In this document: piece after piece, positions 29,268-39,166 of the stretch | Position numbering within the stretch: the first letter of the stretch is position 1 | How the letters are laid out: the number at the start of each line of letters is the position of its first letter | Assembly (NCBI RefSeq): GCF_003946445.1 | Contig: NZ_RHOF01000034.1 | Coordinates: 1-43,329, forward strand | Source: Loigolactobacillus jiayinensis | GTDB taxonomy: Bacteria > Bacillota > Bacilli > Lactobacillales > Lactobacillaceae | Length of the DNA: 43,329 bases | Direction: 5' to 3' | Position numbers and translations under genes: made by a program | Notes under the pieces: model-generated | Told to the model about the DNA's origin: nothing | What the model saw: only the letters and a program-made list of their open reading frames with translations | The model's database searches: none

Positions 29268-30542
29268 TTAGCGCATAAAGAACCGCTGAAAATCATTCCA
29301 AGTAACCGCAATGATCAACAACAACATTAAGGCAAAACCAACTAAGGTAATGATGCCTTCTTTTTCTGGATCTAGTGGTTTGCGTCGGATGGCTTCAATG
29401 ATATTCAGTAATAACTTACCACCGTCTAACGCAGGAATCGGCAATAAGTTCATGATTGCAATACTAATTGACAATAGCCCCATCAGATTAAGAATCGTGG
29501 TGAAGCCCATTTTAGTCGCTTGTGAGGTCATTGAATACATCGCCACTGGGCCACCAAAATTATTGATATTAAAACCATGAACAAACATACCACCAATCGT
29601 GCTTAGTGTATTCGTTAAAATCTGCCAAGTATAGGTAAAACCATAAGCCATTTTGGCACTGACTGAATGATCCTGGGCAACGGCAACACCGATAACGCCA
29701 ACTTTTTCGCCATTGCTAGTCGTTGCTTTCGGCGTTAGTTTTACGGTACTTGTTTGCCCACTGCGCTTTACGGTCAACTTAATCTGTTTGTTTGGATACT
29801 TATTGATTTGTTGCGCAATATCAATAAAGGTTGCCGTCTTCTGGCCGTTAACAGCCGTCACGTGATCACCGCTTTTTAAGCCGGCTTTTTGGGCTACTGA
29901 ATCAGCTTGAATCGCACCTAATTGATTAGAATCTGAACGCGCCACACCACCTGCGAGAAAAGCCACCAGCATGAAGGTCAAAATACCGAGGATAAAATTG
30001 TTCATTACCCCAGCGATATTGATCATCATCCGCCGCAAAATTGACACTGATTGAAATTGAACATCAACCGGCGCAATTTGGACTTCAGTCCCTGTTTTTT
30101 CAATGATCGTGGCGTCATGGCTGACCGGATAACGTTTTAGATTATCCTCGTCACCATTTTCATAACCACTAATAAACAGATCTTGCTGCAGGTCACTTTG
30201 CGCAACTTCAAACGGAATACCGTCGTTTAACATGACCTTCTGGCTGGCGTTGATCCGCGTTACTTTTTGATCAGCACCTAGCGTCAACGTTACCGGTGTT
30301 CCTGGCTGCAGTTCATCGTCTTCGTCATCCTGTAAACCAGCCATACGCACATAACCACCTAAAGGTAATAAGCGTAAGGTATAAGTCGTACCGTTATAAC
30401 GTTTGGCTAACAATTTGGGGCCCATGCCGATAGAAAATTCACGCACCAAAACCCCGGCCCGTTTGGCAAAGTAGAAATGGCCAAATTCGTGCACGATGAC
30501 GATCGCACCGAATATTAATATAAATACAATTAAGGTCTCCAC
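29268..30542 (-). CDS. rseP: RIP metalloprotease RseP (site-2 protease)
   Basis: A 424-residue intramembrane zinc protease that cuts membrane-bound regulators and signal peptides. The zinc motif HEFGH is at residues 18-22 in the first membrane helix. A PDZ domain (about 205-290) holds the conserved loop after GAIQADSVAQKAGLKSGD. The third zinc ligand is in LPIPALDGGKLL near 370. The PDZ is preceded by an insertion rich in acidic residues. It lies between cdsA and proS. The substrate cannot be told here. Confidence 0.95.
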   Translation of the reverse strand: METLIVFILIFGAIVIVHEFGHFYFAKRAGVLVREFSIGMGPKLLAKRYNGTTYTLRLLPLGGYVRMAGLQDDEDDELQPGTPVTLTLGADQKVTRINASQKVMLNDGIPFEVAQSDLQQDLFISGYENGDEDNLKRYPVSHDATIIEKTGTEVQIAPVDVQFQSVSILRRMMINIAGVMNNFILGILTFMLVAFLAGGVARSDSNQLGAIQADSVAQKAGLKSGDHVTAVNGQKTATFIDIAQQINKYPNKQIKLTVKRSGQTSTVKLTPKATTSNGEKVGVIGVAVAQDHSVSAKMAYGFTYTWQILTNTLSTIGGMFVHGFNINNFGGPVAMYSMTSQATKMGFTTILNLMGLLSISIAIMNLLPIPALDGGKLLLNIIEAIRRKPLDPEKEGIITLVGFALMLLLIIAVTWNDFQRFFMR

Positions 30543-30576
30543 ACAATTGCCCCTTTCTCAGACTGGCAGTCGGTCA

Positions 30577-31359
30577 CTAAATCAAGGTAAATAAATGAAG
30601 GATCGGTAATACAAATAGTAAACTATCAAAGCGATCTAAAATACCACCGTGACCTGGCAGAATCTTACCAGAGTCTTTGACACCATAGTGGCGCTTATAC
30701 GATGATTCGACTAAATCACCTAACTGTCCGCAAATCGAGAAAATAAACGTAAAGAAAATCATCGTTGGTAGTGAGTATAACTGAATTTCTGGTACGAACG
30801 CCACAAAAACGCCGCCAATGATCACTGCGCAAAGTGTCCCACCAATCGAGCCTTCCCAAGTTTTATTGGGACTGACTTGCGGTGCTAACTTGTGTTTACC
30901 TAATTTGCGCCCAATTTGATAAGCCCCAATATCAGTAGCCCAAATCGTGAACAAAATATAAAACAGCATCATTAAGCTTTCTTGACGGGCAGCAATGAAA
31001 TAGTGAAAGCCTAAACCAATATAGACTGCAGCAATTCCGGTTACACCAACATCATCAAAGTTAACGCGATTTTTCGAAAATACCATGTGGACCAACATCA
31101 ACATGATGACTAAGTAAAATATAAATAAACGGTTAGTTCCAGCTGGTAACCAGGTGTTCGGGACCATGATCACTAATACTGCTATTGCACCAAGTAGCGC
31201 CTCAAGTGAAACAATGATTTTTTTGCGCATAATGAAAATTTCCGAAATACCAACTAAACCTAGAACAATCGCCATGATGTCAAAAGTAATTCCGCCGATC
31301 AAGACGATGGGGATGAAGATAATTAATGCAATAACTGCAGTTATAACACGTTGTCGCAT
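30577..31359 (-). CDS. cdsA: Phosphatidate cytidylyltransferase CdsA
   Basis: A 260-residue integral membrane enzyme that makes CDP-diacylglycerol from CTP and phosphatidate. Several hydrophobic helices are visible. The family signature is near the C-terminus: QLGDLVESSYKRHYGVKDSG followed by GHGGILDRFDS near 235. Metal-binding acidic residues are in this motif. It sits between uppS and rseP, in the common Firmicutes order. PlsC at 38195 supplies its substrate. Confidence 0.96.
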   Translation of the reverse strand: MRQRVITAVIALIIFIPIVLIGGITFDIMAIVLGLVGISEIFIMRKKIIVSLEALLGAIAVLVIMVPNTWLPAGTNRLFIFYLVIMLMLVHMVFSKNRVNFDDVGVTGIAAVYIGLGFHYFIAARQESLMMLFYILFTIWATDIGAYQIGRKLGKHKLAPQVSPNKTWEGSIGGTLCAVIIGGVFVAFVPEIQLYSLPTMIFFTFIFSICGQLGDLVESSYKRHYGVKDSGKILPGHGGILDRFDSLLFVLPILHLFTLI

Positions 31360-31424
31360 TCAGGTAACAACTCCTTTTTCAATTAAATAGGTGACGTTCC
31401 ATAACTAAACGTCTTTTTAAAAGT

Positions 31425-32189
31425 TCATTTCTTAATGCCACCAAAACGGCGATCACGCTTTTGATAAGCCAAAATAGCGGCTTCCAATTCTTGATCATCA
31501 AAATCTGGCCATAGTGCATCGGTGAATACTAATTCGCTGTAAGCAATTTGCCATAATAAAAAATTGGAAATGCGCTCTTCACCACTGGTGCGGATCAACA
31601 AATCAGGATCTGCGTATTCGCCCAGTGATGCGGTCATCATCGCAGCGGCGACTTGTTGCTCATCAATGGCTGTCGGATCAAGTTCACCGGCAGCTGCTTG
31701 TTGCGCCAATTTTTGCACCGCGGTGACAATTTCGGCACGACTACCATAATTCAGGGCAAAATTAAGCACCATGCCAGTATTTTTTGCAGTTTCGGCCATG
31801 GCGTTACGGACAGCCTTTTGCGTTTTAGCTGGTAACTGATCAACGTAACCCATCACATTGACCCGCACGTTTTGTTCAATCAGCTCCGGGACAAACGTAT
31901 CAAAAAAATCAACTGGCAGCTGCATTAAATAGTTGACCTCATCATCAGGTCGTTTCCAATTTTCAGTTGAGAAAGCGTACAGAGTCAAGACTTTAACACC
32001 TAAGTCACTAGCATGTCGAGTCACCCGTTTAACGGTTTCCATACCTTCGCGATGGCCAAATACGCGGGGCCGATGTTTCTTTTGCGCCCAGCGGCCATTA
32101 CCATCCATAATGATTGCAATGTGGGCAGGAATACGCTGCGAGTCTAGTGTTACCGGCGTGGTTTGCTGTTTTTTTCCAAATGAGAACAA
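31425..32189 (-). CDS. uppS: Isoprenyl transferase UppS (undecaprenyl diphosphate synthase)
   Basis: A 254-residue cis-prenyltransferase that extends farnesyl diphosphate to undecaprenyl diphosphate, the lipid carrier for peptidoglycan. The signature is MDGNGRWA near residue 28; the Asp there binds magnesium. [14 protein letters not shown] near 70 and [19 protein letters not shown] near 200 complete the active site. The start is a TTG at 32189 with only a weak AGCAGG nearby. The length fits. First gene of the uppS-cdsA-rseP-proS series. Confidence 0.96.
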   Translation of the reverse strand: MFSFGKKQQTTPVTLDSQRIPAHIAIIMDGNGRWAQKKHRPRVFGHREGMETVKRVTRHASDLGVKVLTLYAFSTENWKRPDDEVNYLMQLPVDFFDTFVPELIEQNVRVNVMGYVDQLPAKTQKAVRNAMAETAKNTGMVLNFALNYGSRAEIVTAVQKLAQQAAAGELDPTAIDEQQVAAAMMTASLGEYADPDLLIRTSGEERISNFLLWQIAYSELVFTDALWPDFDDQELEAAILAYQKRDRRFGGIKK

Positions 32190-32288
32190 AGATTAGCGCC
32201 TGCTTTCTAATTTTCAAACTAACCCTAATTGTATCAAAAAAGCCGCGCACTGACTATTAAATCCCAATTAAATCAGTGACCCACCAAC

Positions 32289-32316
32289 AAAAAAGCCGCG
32301 AGCAGTTTGCCGCGGC
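32289..32316 (-). terminator. Terminator of frr
   Basis: GCCGCG (32295-32300) pairs with CGCGGC (32311-32316). The A run 32289-32294 is a T run on the minus strand. A second AAAAAAGCCGCG lies near 32235. Confidence 0.8.
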
Positions 32317-32380
32317 CATCAATCTGTCACTAAAGTGCATCTAAAAGCTATCATATTTATATTTTTAAAGTAAATAGGTT

Positions 32381-32941
32381 CTAGTCAGCTAAAATTTCTT
32401 TTTCCTTAGCTGCTGCAATTTCGTCTAACTTTTTAGTTGCTGCGTTAGTGATTTTTTGCGTTTCTTCTTCCAATTCATGCAAATCATCTGCCGTTAAGTC
32501 GTTGCTCTTTTCGCGCTTGCGCATGTTTTCAATCGCATCACGGCGAACATTACGGACGGCAATTTTAGCCTCTTCCGTTTGCTTTTTAACATCTTTAGCT
32601 AATTCTTCGCGCCGTTCTTGCGTCAATTGTGGGATCACCAAACGAATAACTGTCCCATCATTGGCCGGTGACAAGCCTAGATCAGAAGCTAAGATTGCCC
32701 GTTCAACTTCTTTCAAGGCTGACTTGTCGTAAGGCGTGATCATTAATACACGTGCTTCTGGAATCGTAATGGTTGCCAATTGGTTAACTGGCGTTGGTGC
32801 ACCATAATAATCAACAGTAACGCGGTTTAAAATGCTGGCATTAGCGCGGCCGGCACGAATTTGGCCAAGTTCACGTTGAAGTGCTTCTTCAGCTTTAACC
32901 ATTTTTTGTTGTGCTTCTGTAATTGCTGGATCTTTAGCCAT
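32381..32941 (-). CDS. frr: Ribosome recycling factor
   Basis: A 186-residue factor that splits post-termination ribosomes with EF-G. It is largely helical: [23 protein letters not shown] is the conserved hinge region near residue 30. The ATG at 32941 is used, one base after the pyrH stop. A longer frame from 32989 would add 16 residues inside pyrH and has no family support. Translation is probably coupled to pyrH. Confidence 0.97.
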   Translation of the reverse strand: MAKDPAITEAQQKMVKAEEALQRELGQIRAGRANASILNRVTVDYYGAPTPVNQLATITIPEARVLMITPYDKSALKEVERAILASDLGLSPANDGTVIRLVIPQLTQERREELAKDVKKQTEEAKIAVRNVRRDAIENMRKREKSNDLTADDLHELEEETQKITNAATKKLDEIAAAKEKEILAD

Positions 32942-32942
32942 A

Positions 32943-33668
32943 TTATTTTTCCCCTTTGATTGTTGTCCCGATTTGTTCGCCTTCAACAACCCGCTTGATG
33001 TTGCCAGATTCGTTTAAATTGAAAACGACCAGCGGAATATCATTGTCCATTGATAATGAACTAGCGGTTGTATCCATAACGTTCAACCCTTTATCAATAA
33101 TGTCCAAATGTGTTAATTGATCATACTTAGTTGCGCTAGCATCCTTATTAGGATCAGCTGAGTAAACCCCATCAACGTTGTTCTTAGCCATTAAGATAAC
33201 ATCGGCATCGATTTCAGCAGCCCGTAAAGCAGCTGTTGTGTCAGTTGAGAAGTAAGGATTCCCAGTACCGGCAGCAAAAATAACGACGCGATCTTTTTCT
33301 AAATGGCGAATTGCCTTACGCCGAATATAAGGTTCTGCGATTTGGCGCATTTCAATTGAAGTTTGCACCCGAGTTGGCACTTCAAGTTGTTCTAAGTTAT
33401 CTTGTAAAGCTAATGCATTCATTACTGTTGCTAGCATGCCCATGTAGTCGGCTTGTGCCCGTTCCATGCCCATTGCGGCACCTGTTTGGCCACGCCAAAT
33501 ATTACCGCCGCCAACAACGATGGCAATTTGGACACCTAAGGCATAAACTTCCTTGATTTCCTTAGCCACTTTTTTGATCATCGGTGGGTTAATTCCAAAG
33601 CCTTTTTCACCAGCAAGTGCTTCGCCACTGACTTTAAGAACCACCCGTTTATACTTGATTTTCGTCAT
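32943..33668 (-). CDS. pyrH: UMP kinase PyrH
   Basis: A 241-residue bacterial UMP kinase of the amino acid kinase fold. KVSGEALAG near residue 10 and [11 protein letters not shown] near 50 mark the active site; [15 protein letters not shown] near 135 and [11 protein letters not shown] near 165 follow. The start is the ATG at 33668, nine bases after AGGAGG; an ATG at 33677 abuts that site and cannot use it. It lies between tsf and frr, the standard order rpsB-tsf-pyrH-frr. Confidence 0.97.
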   Translation of the reverse strand: MTKIKYKRVVLKVSGEALAGEKGFGINPPMIKKVAKEIKEVYALGVQIAIVVGGGNIWRGQTGAAMGMERAQADYMGMLATVMNALALQDNLEQLEVPTRVQTSIEMRQIAEPYIRRKAIRHLEKDRVVIFAAGTGNPYFSTDTTAALRAAEIDADVILMAKNNVDGVYSADPNKDASATKYDQLTHLDIIDKGLNVMDTTASSLSMDNDIPLVVFNLNESGNIKRVVEGEQIGTTIKGEK

Positions 33669-33761
33669 GAATTGCATCCTCCTGCTTCACCATTAATTTA
33701 TTACATTCTGACTGAAAGAGTTGCCTCTTCTATTTTAGCATATCTAACGCTATTTAACCTT

Positions 33762-33792
33762 AAAAAAAGGGAGCGCAGGGGTCTGCGTTCCC
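33762..33792 (-). terminator. Terminator of tsf
   Basis: GGGAGCGCAG (33769-33778) pairs with CTGCGTTCCC (33783-33792) with one mismatch; seven T follow on the minus strand. It separates tsf from pyrH-frr. Confidence 0.85.
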
Positions 33793-33807
33793 TAAAATTA
33801 CGGTAGC

Positions 33808-34692
33808 TTACTTGTTTAATTCAGCTTGAATTTCGGCAGCAAAGTCTTTTTCAACTTTTTCAATACCTTCGCCAACTTCATAGCGCGCAAAGTTTTCTAC
33901 CTTGCCACCCTTTGATTTAACGTAATGGTCAACTGTTTGATCAGAATCCTTAACGAATTCTTGATCATCCAAACTGATTTCAGCCAAGAACTTGTTTAAA
34001 CGACCTTCAACGATCTTTTCAACAATTTTTTCTGGCTTGCCTTCTTGCTTAGCTTCTTCCATTAATTTAGCTTTTTCAGCATTCATAATGTCAGCTGGAA
34101 CATCAGCGCGCGAAACATAATGTGGGTTAATTGCAGCAACGTGCATTGCAACATCCTTAGCAGTTTCTTCATCAGCGCCTTCAACAACAGTCAAGGCAGC
34201 AATTTTACCACCCATATGACGGTATGAACCAAAATGACCGTCAGCTGTTTTAGTCAATATTTGGAAACGACGGAAGCTGATTTTTTCACCAATTGTTGCC
34301 GTCGCATTGATAACTGCTTCAGCAACTGTTTTACCGTCAGCCATTTTAGCGGCATTAGCGGCATCCATATCAGCTGGCTTGTTAGCGGCAATGGTATCAG
34401 CAATTGTCTGAACCAAGCTTTGGAAATCTTTGTTGCCAGCGACGAAGTCAGTTTCAGCATTAACTTCAACGATAGCAGCAACGTTACCATTAACGGCAAC
34501 ATCAGCTAAACCTTCAGCGGCAATACGGCCACTCTTCTTGGCAGCTGTTTTAACACCTTTTTCACGTAATGCTTCCATTGCTTTGTCAATGTCACCATCG
34601 GCTGCAACTAAAGCTTTCTTAGCTGCCATCATGCCGGCACCAGACTTCTCACGTAATTCCTTAACTTGTGCCGCTGTAATCTTTGTTGCCAT
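33808..34692 (-). CDS. tsf: Elongation factor Ts
   Basis: A 294-residue guanine exchange factor for EF-Tu. The N-terminal UBA-like helix bundle starts [18 protein letters not shown], a strong family mark. The core has [14 protein letters not shown] near residue 77 with the TDFV exchange motif. The start is ATG at 34692, seven bases after AGGAGG; upstream codons to 34734 are rejected. Separate terminators sit on both sides. Confidence 0.97.
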   Translation of the reverse strand: MATKITAAQVKELREKSGAGMMAAKKALVAADGDIDKAMEALREKGVKTAAKKSGRIAAEGLADVAVNGNVAAIVEVNAETDFVAGNKDFQSLVQTIADTIAANKPADMDAANAAKMADGKTVAEAVINATATIGEKISFRRFQILTKTADGHFGSYRHMGGKIAALTVVEGADEETAKDVAMHVAAINPHYVSRADVPADIMNAEKAKLMEEAKQEGKPEKIVEKIVEGRLNKFLAEISLDDQEFVKDSDQTVDHYVKSKGGKVENFARYEVGEGIEKVEKDFAAEIQAELNK

Positions 34693-34813
34693 TGTGTACA
34701 ACCTCCTATAGATAATAACTATTTTTCGTTTCAACTAGGTGAAGCTCGTTGCAAAAGCAGCTTATCGACCGTATTTAAAAGGCCATAATCGGAGCGCTTT
34801 CCCAACATTTCAC

Positions 34814-34873
34814 AAAAAAAGGGCCGCCTCTTAATTAAGGCTTGCAGATTGTGCCTAACCTTGGAGACAGCCC
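34814..34873 (-). terminator. Terminator between rpsB and tsf
   Basis: GGGCTGTCTC (minus strand, 34873-34864) pairs with GAGGCGGCCC (34830-34821) over ten base pairs including G-U, then seven T. The loop is itself partly paired by AAGG and CCTT. Confidence 0.85.
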
Positions 34874-34903
34874 TAAATCACTCATTTTAAAATTGATTTT
34901 ATG

Positions 34904-35731
34904 CTATTTGTTTGCGTTTTTGCCTTCGACAGCTTTTTGTAAATCTTCTAAGCTCTCTTTGCTTGGTGCTTCGCTATCAGCAGCTGCACTTTCAGCTGGA
35001 GCAGCACTTTCAGCTGCAGCTTGTTGTTGTGCAGCAACTTCTGCTTCTTCACCTTGACGGCCTTCAACGATTGCGTCAGCCATTTTTGAAGTTAACAGAC
35101 GAACGGCACGGATTGCATCATCATTTGAAGGGATGATAACATCGATGTCATCAGGATCACTGTTAGTATCAACCATAGCAACGATTGGGATGTTCAATTT
35201 TTGTGCTTCTTGAACGGCAATCTTTTCTTTGCGTGGGTCAACGATGAACAAGACATCTGGGATCCGTGGCATATCTTCGATACCGCCTAAGAATTTTTCA
35301 AGTTTTTCACGTTGTTTGTTCAACTGAGAAACTTCCTTCTTAGGTAATTTTTCAAAGGTGCCATCTTCGCCCCATTGTTTGATTTCCTTTAAGCGACCGA
35401 TCCGTTTTTGGATTGTTTGCCAGTTAGTCAAAGTCCCACCTAACCAACGATGGTTAACGTAGTATTGGCCAGCACGAGTTGCTTCTTCAGCAATTGAATC
35501 TTGTGCTTGCTTCTTTGTACCAACAAAAAGAACGATCCCGCCATCAGCAGCTGTATTCTTCATGAAGTCATAAGCGTTATCAACTAATTTCAAAGTCTTT
35601 TGCAAGTCAATGATGTAGATACCGTTTCTTTCAGTAAAGATATAAGGCTTCATTTTTGGATTCCAACGACGTGTTTGATGGCCGAAATGAACGCCGGCTT
35701 CAAGTAATTGTTTCATACTAATAACAGACAT
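34904..35731 (-). CDS. rpsB: 30S ribosomal protein S2
   Basis: A 275-residue ribosomal protein. The start [20 protein letters not shown] is the family signature, and the central [20 protein letters not shown] fits well. The C-terminus from about residue 228 is an acidic, Ala-rich extension ([19 protein letters not shown]) longer than in Bacillus. The start is ATG behind AGGAGGAAACACAT. A long leader of about 115 bases with a hairpin precedes it and may carry autoregulation. Confidence 0.97.
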   Translation of the reverse strand: MSVISMKQLLEAGVHFGHQTRRWNPKMKPYIFTERNGIYIIDLQKTLKLVDNAYDFMKNTAADGGIVLFVGTKKQAQDSIAEEATRAGQYYVNHRWLGGTLTNWQTIQKRIGRLKEIKQWGEDGTFEKLPKKEVSQLNKQREKLEKFLGGIEDMPRIPDVLFIVDPRKEKIAVQEAQKLNIPIVAMVDTNSDPDDIDVIIPSNDDAIRAVRLLTSKMADAIVEGRQGEEAEVAAQQQAAAESAAPAESAAADSEAPSKESLEDLQKAVEGKNANK

Positions 35732-35850
35732 ATGTGTTTCCTCCTAGGTTTTTTCCTCCCCTGCGGTCAATTAACAAGTGAACTTGCAAGCAAGCACCAC
35801 GCTTATTATCACGCAAGGTGTGAATTGTGGTGTCTTAAAGCACCGATTAA
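35732..35850 (-). promoter_or_regulatory. rpsB leader with a CACCAC/GTGGTG hairpin
   Basis: CACCAC near 35796 and GTGGTG near 35828 can pair around a structured loop. Ribosomal protein genes are often controlled by such leaders, but I do not recognise a described class here. Confidence 0.35.
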
Positions 35851-35851
35851 C

Positions 35852-35880
35852 AGTTTACCGTAAAATCAGTCTGGGTGCAA
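35852..35880 (-). promoter_or_regulatory. Promoter of rpsB
   Basis: On the minus strand TTGCAC (35880-35875), a 17-base spacer, and TAAACT (35857-35852). Confidence 0.7.
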
Positions 35881-35909
35881 CTACTTTTTTCTAACCGCCG
35901 CTGTGAATA

Positions 35910-35942
35910 AAAAAAGGCCCGCCCCGAAGGACAGACCTTTTA
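35910..35942 (-). terminator. Terminator of ldhD
   Basis: The minus strand folds AAAAGG...CC around a TTCG tetraloop with GG...CCTTTT (35913-35942) and runs into T. It lies directly after the ldhD stop. Confidence 0.85.
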
Positions 35943-35957
35943 AGTCTAAACGTTAAT

Positions 35958-36950
35958 TTAGAATTTAACTTCGTTACGGCTTTCGCCTTTTTCAAGCATG
36001 CTCTTAGCAGAATCTAAGGCAACGTCAACCATGTTACGGACAGCTGTTTCCGTATAGAAAGCAACGTGTGGTGTAACCAAAATGTTACGTTGTGCCATTA
36101 ATTCAACTAAAGTAGCGTCGGGAACTTTTTTGCCTGTGAAATCAGAGTTGAAGATACCAACTTCGTTTTCATAAACATCAAGTACGGCACCAGCAACTTT
36201 ACCTGACTTGTAGCCAGCAATTAAGTCTTTGGCGTCAACTAATTCACCGCGGGCAGTGTTAATGATGATAACATTGTCTTTCATCTTAGCGATGGAATCT
36301 TTGTTGATCATATGATAGTTTTCTTTAAGGCCAGGAACATGCAACGTGATAACATCAGCTTGGGCGTATAATTCGTCCAAAGTGTCAACGTACATACCTT
36401 CAGCTTCAAGTTCAGGGTTACGGAATACATCGTAACCAATAACTTTAGCGCCAAAACCTTTATAGATATTGATGCCGGCACGGCCGATACGACCTGTACC
36501 AACGACACCAACAGTCATAGTGTGCAATTCGCGGGCAATATCTGGTTCCCAAGTAAAGTCGCCTTTAGCGAGCTTGTCGTTGAAATCAGGTGTCCGGCGA
36601 AGTAATTGCATTAAACCAGTGACAGCTAATTCAGCAATAGCACTTGGTGAGTAACTTGGTACGTTAGTGATCCGTACGCCATTTGCTTTAGCAACATCAG
36701 TAGGAATGTTATCGACCCCAACGTTACGGATCGATAAGTCTTTGATACCAAATTCTTTCATGGTAGTAAAGATTTCTTTGTCATAAGGCAATTGTTGATA
36801 AGCAATGATTGCGTCATAGCCCTTAGCTAATTTAACTGTTTCTTTATTTAATAAATCAGCAACTAGCTTGACTTCCATCTTATTTTCTTTTGACCAGTTA
36901 CGTGCGTAACCTTCTTCGTCTTTACGTACACCATAAACAATAAACTTCAT
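35958..36950 (-). CDS. ldhD: D-lactate dehydrogenase (D-2-hydroxyacid dehydrogenase family)
   Basis: A 330-residue NAD enzyme that reduces pyruvate to D-lactate and regenerates NAD in fermentation. The NAD motif GTGRIG is near residue 153. The catalytic Arg is in NTARGELVD near 235, the Glu in VYENEVG near 264 and the His in TPHVAFYT near 296. Phenotypic substrate is inferred from the close likeness to lactobacillar D-LDH; other 2-ketoacids are possible. It is monocistronic, with its own strong promoter (36984-37012) and terminator. The spacing from GGGAG to ATG is longer than usual (about 12 bases). Confidence 0.93.
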   Translation of the reverse strand: MKFIVYGVRKDEEGYARNWSKENKMEVKLVADLLNKETVKLAKGYDAIIAYQQLPYDKEIFTTMKEFGIKDLSIRNVGVDNIPTDVAKANGVRITNVPSYSPSAIAELAVTGLMQLLRRTPDFNDKLAKGDFTWEPDIARELHTMTVGVVGTGRIGRAGINIYKGFGAKVIGYDVFRNPELEAEGMYVDTLDELYAQADVITLHVPGLKENYHMINKDSIAKMKDNVIIINTARGELVDAKDLIAGYKSGKVAGAVLDVYENEVGIFNSDFTGKKVPDATLVELMAQRNILVTPHVAFYTETAVRNMVDVALDSAKSMLEKGESRNEVKF

Positions 36951-36983
36951 AATTTGTGATTGCTCCCTTCATAGTCCTTTTAC

Positions 36984-37012
36984 ATTATAAGCATTTACTG
37001 AAAATAGGTAAA
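36984..37012 (-). promoter_or_regulatory. Promoter of ldhD
   Basis: On the minus strand TTTACC (37012-37007), a 17-base spacer, and a perfect TATAAT (36989-36984). Confidence 0.8.
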
Positions 37013-37038
37013 GCTTAATTTGCTGATTTCAGAAAATT

Positions 37039-37323
37039 TTATCGTAACCTCACTTTAACGCCATGTTCTTGTAAGAATTCTAGCTTATCTTCACGCGGTT
37101 GATGCTTAAAGTGCCACTCTGCTTGTAGTGCCGCGGTTTTAGTGCTGAATTCTTCGTGAAAAAGCAATTCTACTGGCCGCCTTGTTTTCGGCTTCGTATA
37201 TTTGGCTCCTTTAGCGGCGTTATGCGTTGCAACGCGCTTTTCAACGTCAGTCGTAAAGCCGCCGTACAACGTGTTATCCGCACAGAGTAAAACATAAAAA
37301 TAATATTTTTTAATCACTGCCAT
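37039..37323 (-). CDS. GIY-YIG domain protein (YazA/UPF0213-like)
   Basis: A 94-residue protein made of a single GIY-YIG nuclease-like domain: [28 protein letters not shown] gives the two beta strands and the conserved Arg. The usual YIG is YGG here. Function of the stand-alone family is unsettled; it may be a DNA repair or RNA-related nuclease. The start at 37323 fits the family; upstream residues are the methyltransferase in another frame. It overlaps the methyltransferase gene by 14 bases, so the two are coupled. This pairing is common in Firmicutes. Confidence 0.88.
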   Translation of the reverse strand: MAVIKKYYFYVLLCADNTLYGGFTTDVEKRVATHNAAKGAKYTKPKTRRPVELLFHEEFSTKTAALQAEWHFKHQPREDKLEFLQEHGVKVRLR

Positions 37324-38047
37324 AAAGTAATCGCCTGACTTCTGGTAAATAATGGTTGTTTTGATCGTAAACGGTAATCGGTGGCAAAAACCGCTGGCCA
37401 CCGGGGCGCCCATCCTTGATCAATTCAATCAGTACCATGTTGGCTTCACAATCAGCTTTAGGGTGAATAAATCGGACACGCTTAGTTTCCAGGCGCCACG
37501 CTGCTGCTTTAGTCACAAACTCATTAAAGCGATCTGGCCGATAAACAAAAAAAGCTTTGCCATTCATTTTCAGTAAGCCACTGGTTATTTTCAAAATTTC
37601 TTCCAATGAAGTGGCAATTTCGTGGCGGGCAATTGCCAAATAGGGATTCGGATTTTTCTTACTGGTCGCTAATGGCGGAAAATACGGTGGATTACAGGTC
37701 ACTACATCAACGCTATCTTTGGCAATTTTGGTAAAGGTATCCTTCAGATCCATTTGATAAACACTGATTTGTGCCGTCAACTGATTTAACGCGACTGAAC
37801 GCTGTGCCATGTCAGCTAAACGAGGCTGTAGCTCGATCGCGGCAATTGGGCCTGTTGTTTTGCCGCTAAGAAATAGGCTGACCGCCCCGTTACCAGCACA
37901 CAAATCAACTGTCTTACTATGCGCTTTGATCACCGCAAAATCCGCCAATAATACGGCATCAAGTGAAAAGGAAAAAACACTTGGGCTTTGGATAATCTGA
38001 ATAGTTTGACTATAAAGTTGATCGATCCGTTCATCGGCTTTTAACAC
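37310..38047 (-). CDS. TrmN6-like tRNA1(Val) adenine-N6 methyltransferase (YabB family)
   Basis: A 245-residue SAM-dependent methyltransferase. The SAM motif is [15 protein letters not shown] near residue 46, and the N6-adenine catalytic motif NPPY is near 118. By family it modifies A37 of tRNA1(Val) or another adenine. The start chosen is GTG at 38047 behind AGGGAGA; it yields [16 protein letters not shown], matching relatives, whereas an ATG at 38089 adds 14 unmatched residues. Coupled to the GIY-YIG gene. Confidence 0.88.
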   Translation of the reverse strand: MLKADERIDQLYSQTIQIIQSPSVFSFSLDAVLLADFAVIKAHSKTVDLCAGNGAVSLFLSGKTTGPIAAIELQPRLADMAQRSVALNQLTAQISVYQMDLKDTFTKIAKDSVDVVTCNPPYFPPLATSKKNPNPYLAIARHEIATSLEEILKITSGLLKMNGKAFFVYRPDRFNEFVTKAAAWRLETKRVRFIHPKADCEANMVLIELIKDGRPGGQRFLPPITVYDQNNHYLPEVRRLLYGSD

Positions 38048-38153
38048 AATTCTTCGTCTCCCTATAAAAAAGCGATCATTCTGCTGCACAATTATTCGTC
38101 CTGAACCAGATTACCCAAACAACGATGAAAAAACAAGTCAATTTGCAAATTTT

Positions 38154-38162
38154 TGGTATAAT
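38154..38162 (+). promoter_or_regulatory. Extended -10 promoter of plsC
   Basis: TGG followed by TATAAT (38157-38162). The -35 region is weak, which fits an extended -10 promoter. The ATG is 33 bases further on. Confidence 0.6.
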
Positions 38163-38194
38163 ATAAGAAATTATCCACGGAAAGGACCCAAGTT

Positions 38195-38821
38195 ATGTTT
38201 TATACTTTTATTCGCGCCATTGTACGTGGGCTGGTTTGGCTAATCAACGGCAACGCCCATTATGAAAATAAAACTGTTCTACCAAAAGAGGGATCGTATA
38301 TTTTAGTTGGTCCGCACCGTACCTGGTTTGATCCAATTTATTACGCCTTGGCTGGCAGTCCAAAAAAGTTTTCATTTATGGCTAAGGAAGAATTATTCAA
38401 AAATCCAATCATTCGTTTCATCTTAGTGCACGCCAACGCCTTTCCAGTTAATCGCGCCCATCCCGGCCCCTCAGCAATCAAAACGCCGGTTAAACTTTTG
38501 AAAAAGGGTGAATTGGCGTTGATCATGTTTCCCTCGGGTACCCGCCATTCAGCTGAGCTAAAAGGTGGCGCGTTGGTTATTGCCCGTATGAGCGGCGTGC
38601 CTTTAGTCCCAACTGTTTATCAAGGACCATTAACTTTTAAACGCTTATTCACCCGCAAACGAATTACTGTTCGTTTTGGTGACCCAATCTACATTGATCG
38701 TAAACAAAAAATGGATAAAGATGGTATGGCAGCGATCGATGACCAAATGCAAACAGCTTTTAAAAAGTTAGATATTGAAATCGATCCTAACTTTAAATAC
38801 GTGCCAACACCAAAAAAATAA
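38195..38821 (+). CDS. plsC: 1-acyl-sn-glycerol-3-phosphate acyltransferase PlsC
   Basis: A 208-residue membrane-associated acyltransferase that makes phosphatidate. The catalytic pair H41 and D46 lies in PHRTWFD. The binding motif MFPSGTRH near 111 follows, where the usual form is FPEGTRS. The N-terminal helix (VRGLVWLIN) likely anchors it to the membrane. A shared terminator follows with the converging yneF gene. The Gly/Ser change in the second motif is common among lactobacilli as I recall. Confidence 0.92.
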   Translation: MFYTFIRAIVRGLVWLINGNAHYENKTVLPKEGSYILVGPHRTWFDPIYYALAGSPKKFSFMAKEELFKNPIIRFILVHANAFPVNRAHPGPSAIKTPVKLLKKGELALIMFPSGTRHSAELKGGALVIARMSGVPLVPTVYQGPLTFKRLFTRKRITVRFGDPIYIDRKQKMDKDGMAAIDDQMQTAFKKLDIEIDPNFKYVPTPKK

Positions 38822-38826
38822 AAAAG

Positions 38827-38865
38827 CGACCGCCCCTTTTCATCAAAAAGGACGGTCGTTTTTTT
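38827..38865. terminator. Bidirectional terminator between plsC and yneF
   Basis: CGACCG (38827-38832) pairs with CGGTCG (38853-38858), with inner CC/GG and TTTT/AAAA pairs. T follows on one side and A on the other, so it can serve both converging genes. Confidence 0.85.
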
Positions 38866-39088
38866 ATTTGCCGGATTTACGGGATTGAGCTTTCATTGAA
38901 GACATCATTTGGTTTAATTTCTTTTCAGAAGGTTTTTGACCCATTTGCATCATCATTGTCCGCATCATATCTTCAGAAATAGGCGGATTGTCTTGCAAAT
39001 ATTTCTTCATATATTGGCGAGCGCCAAAGAAACCACCGATAACGCCCAGCGCAGCACCGATAACAAAAATCAGAATATACATTCCCAC
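38864..39088 (-). CDS. YneF family protein (UPF0154)
   Basis: A 74-residue protein with one N-terminal membrane helix (about residues 3-22, [19 protein letters not shown]) and a basic, Met-rich tail. [35 protein letters not shown] matches the family throughout, so I am sure of the assignment. The function is unknown. It lies convergent with plsC. Start is ATG behind AGGGG. Confidence 0.93.
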   Translation of the reverse strand: MGMYILIFVIGAALGVIGGFFGARQYMKKYLQDNPPISEDMMRTMMMQMGQKPSEKKLNQMMSSMKAQSRKSGK

Positions 39089-39166
39089 GTTGTTTTTCCC
39101 CTTTCAAAACGATCTCGTTTATTTATTTTACACAATTCACGCCTAAATTAAAAGGTACAGACCAAA

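Noticed and set aside
32235-32279. Second terminator between frr and uppS
   Set aside because: A CACTGA/TCAGTG stem with a distant T run exists, but it is weak next to the clear hairpin at 32295-32316.
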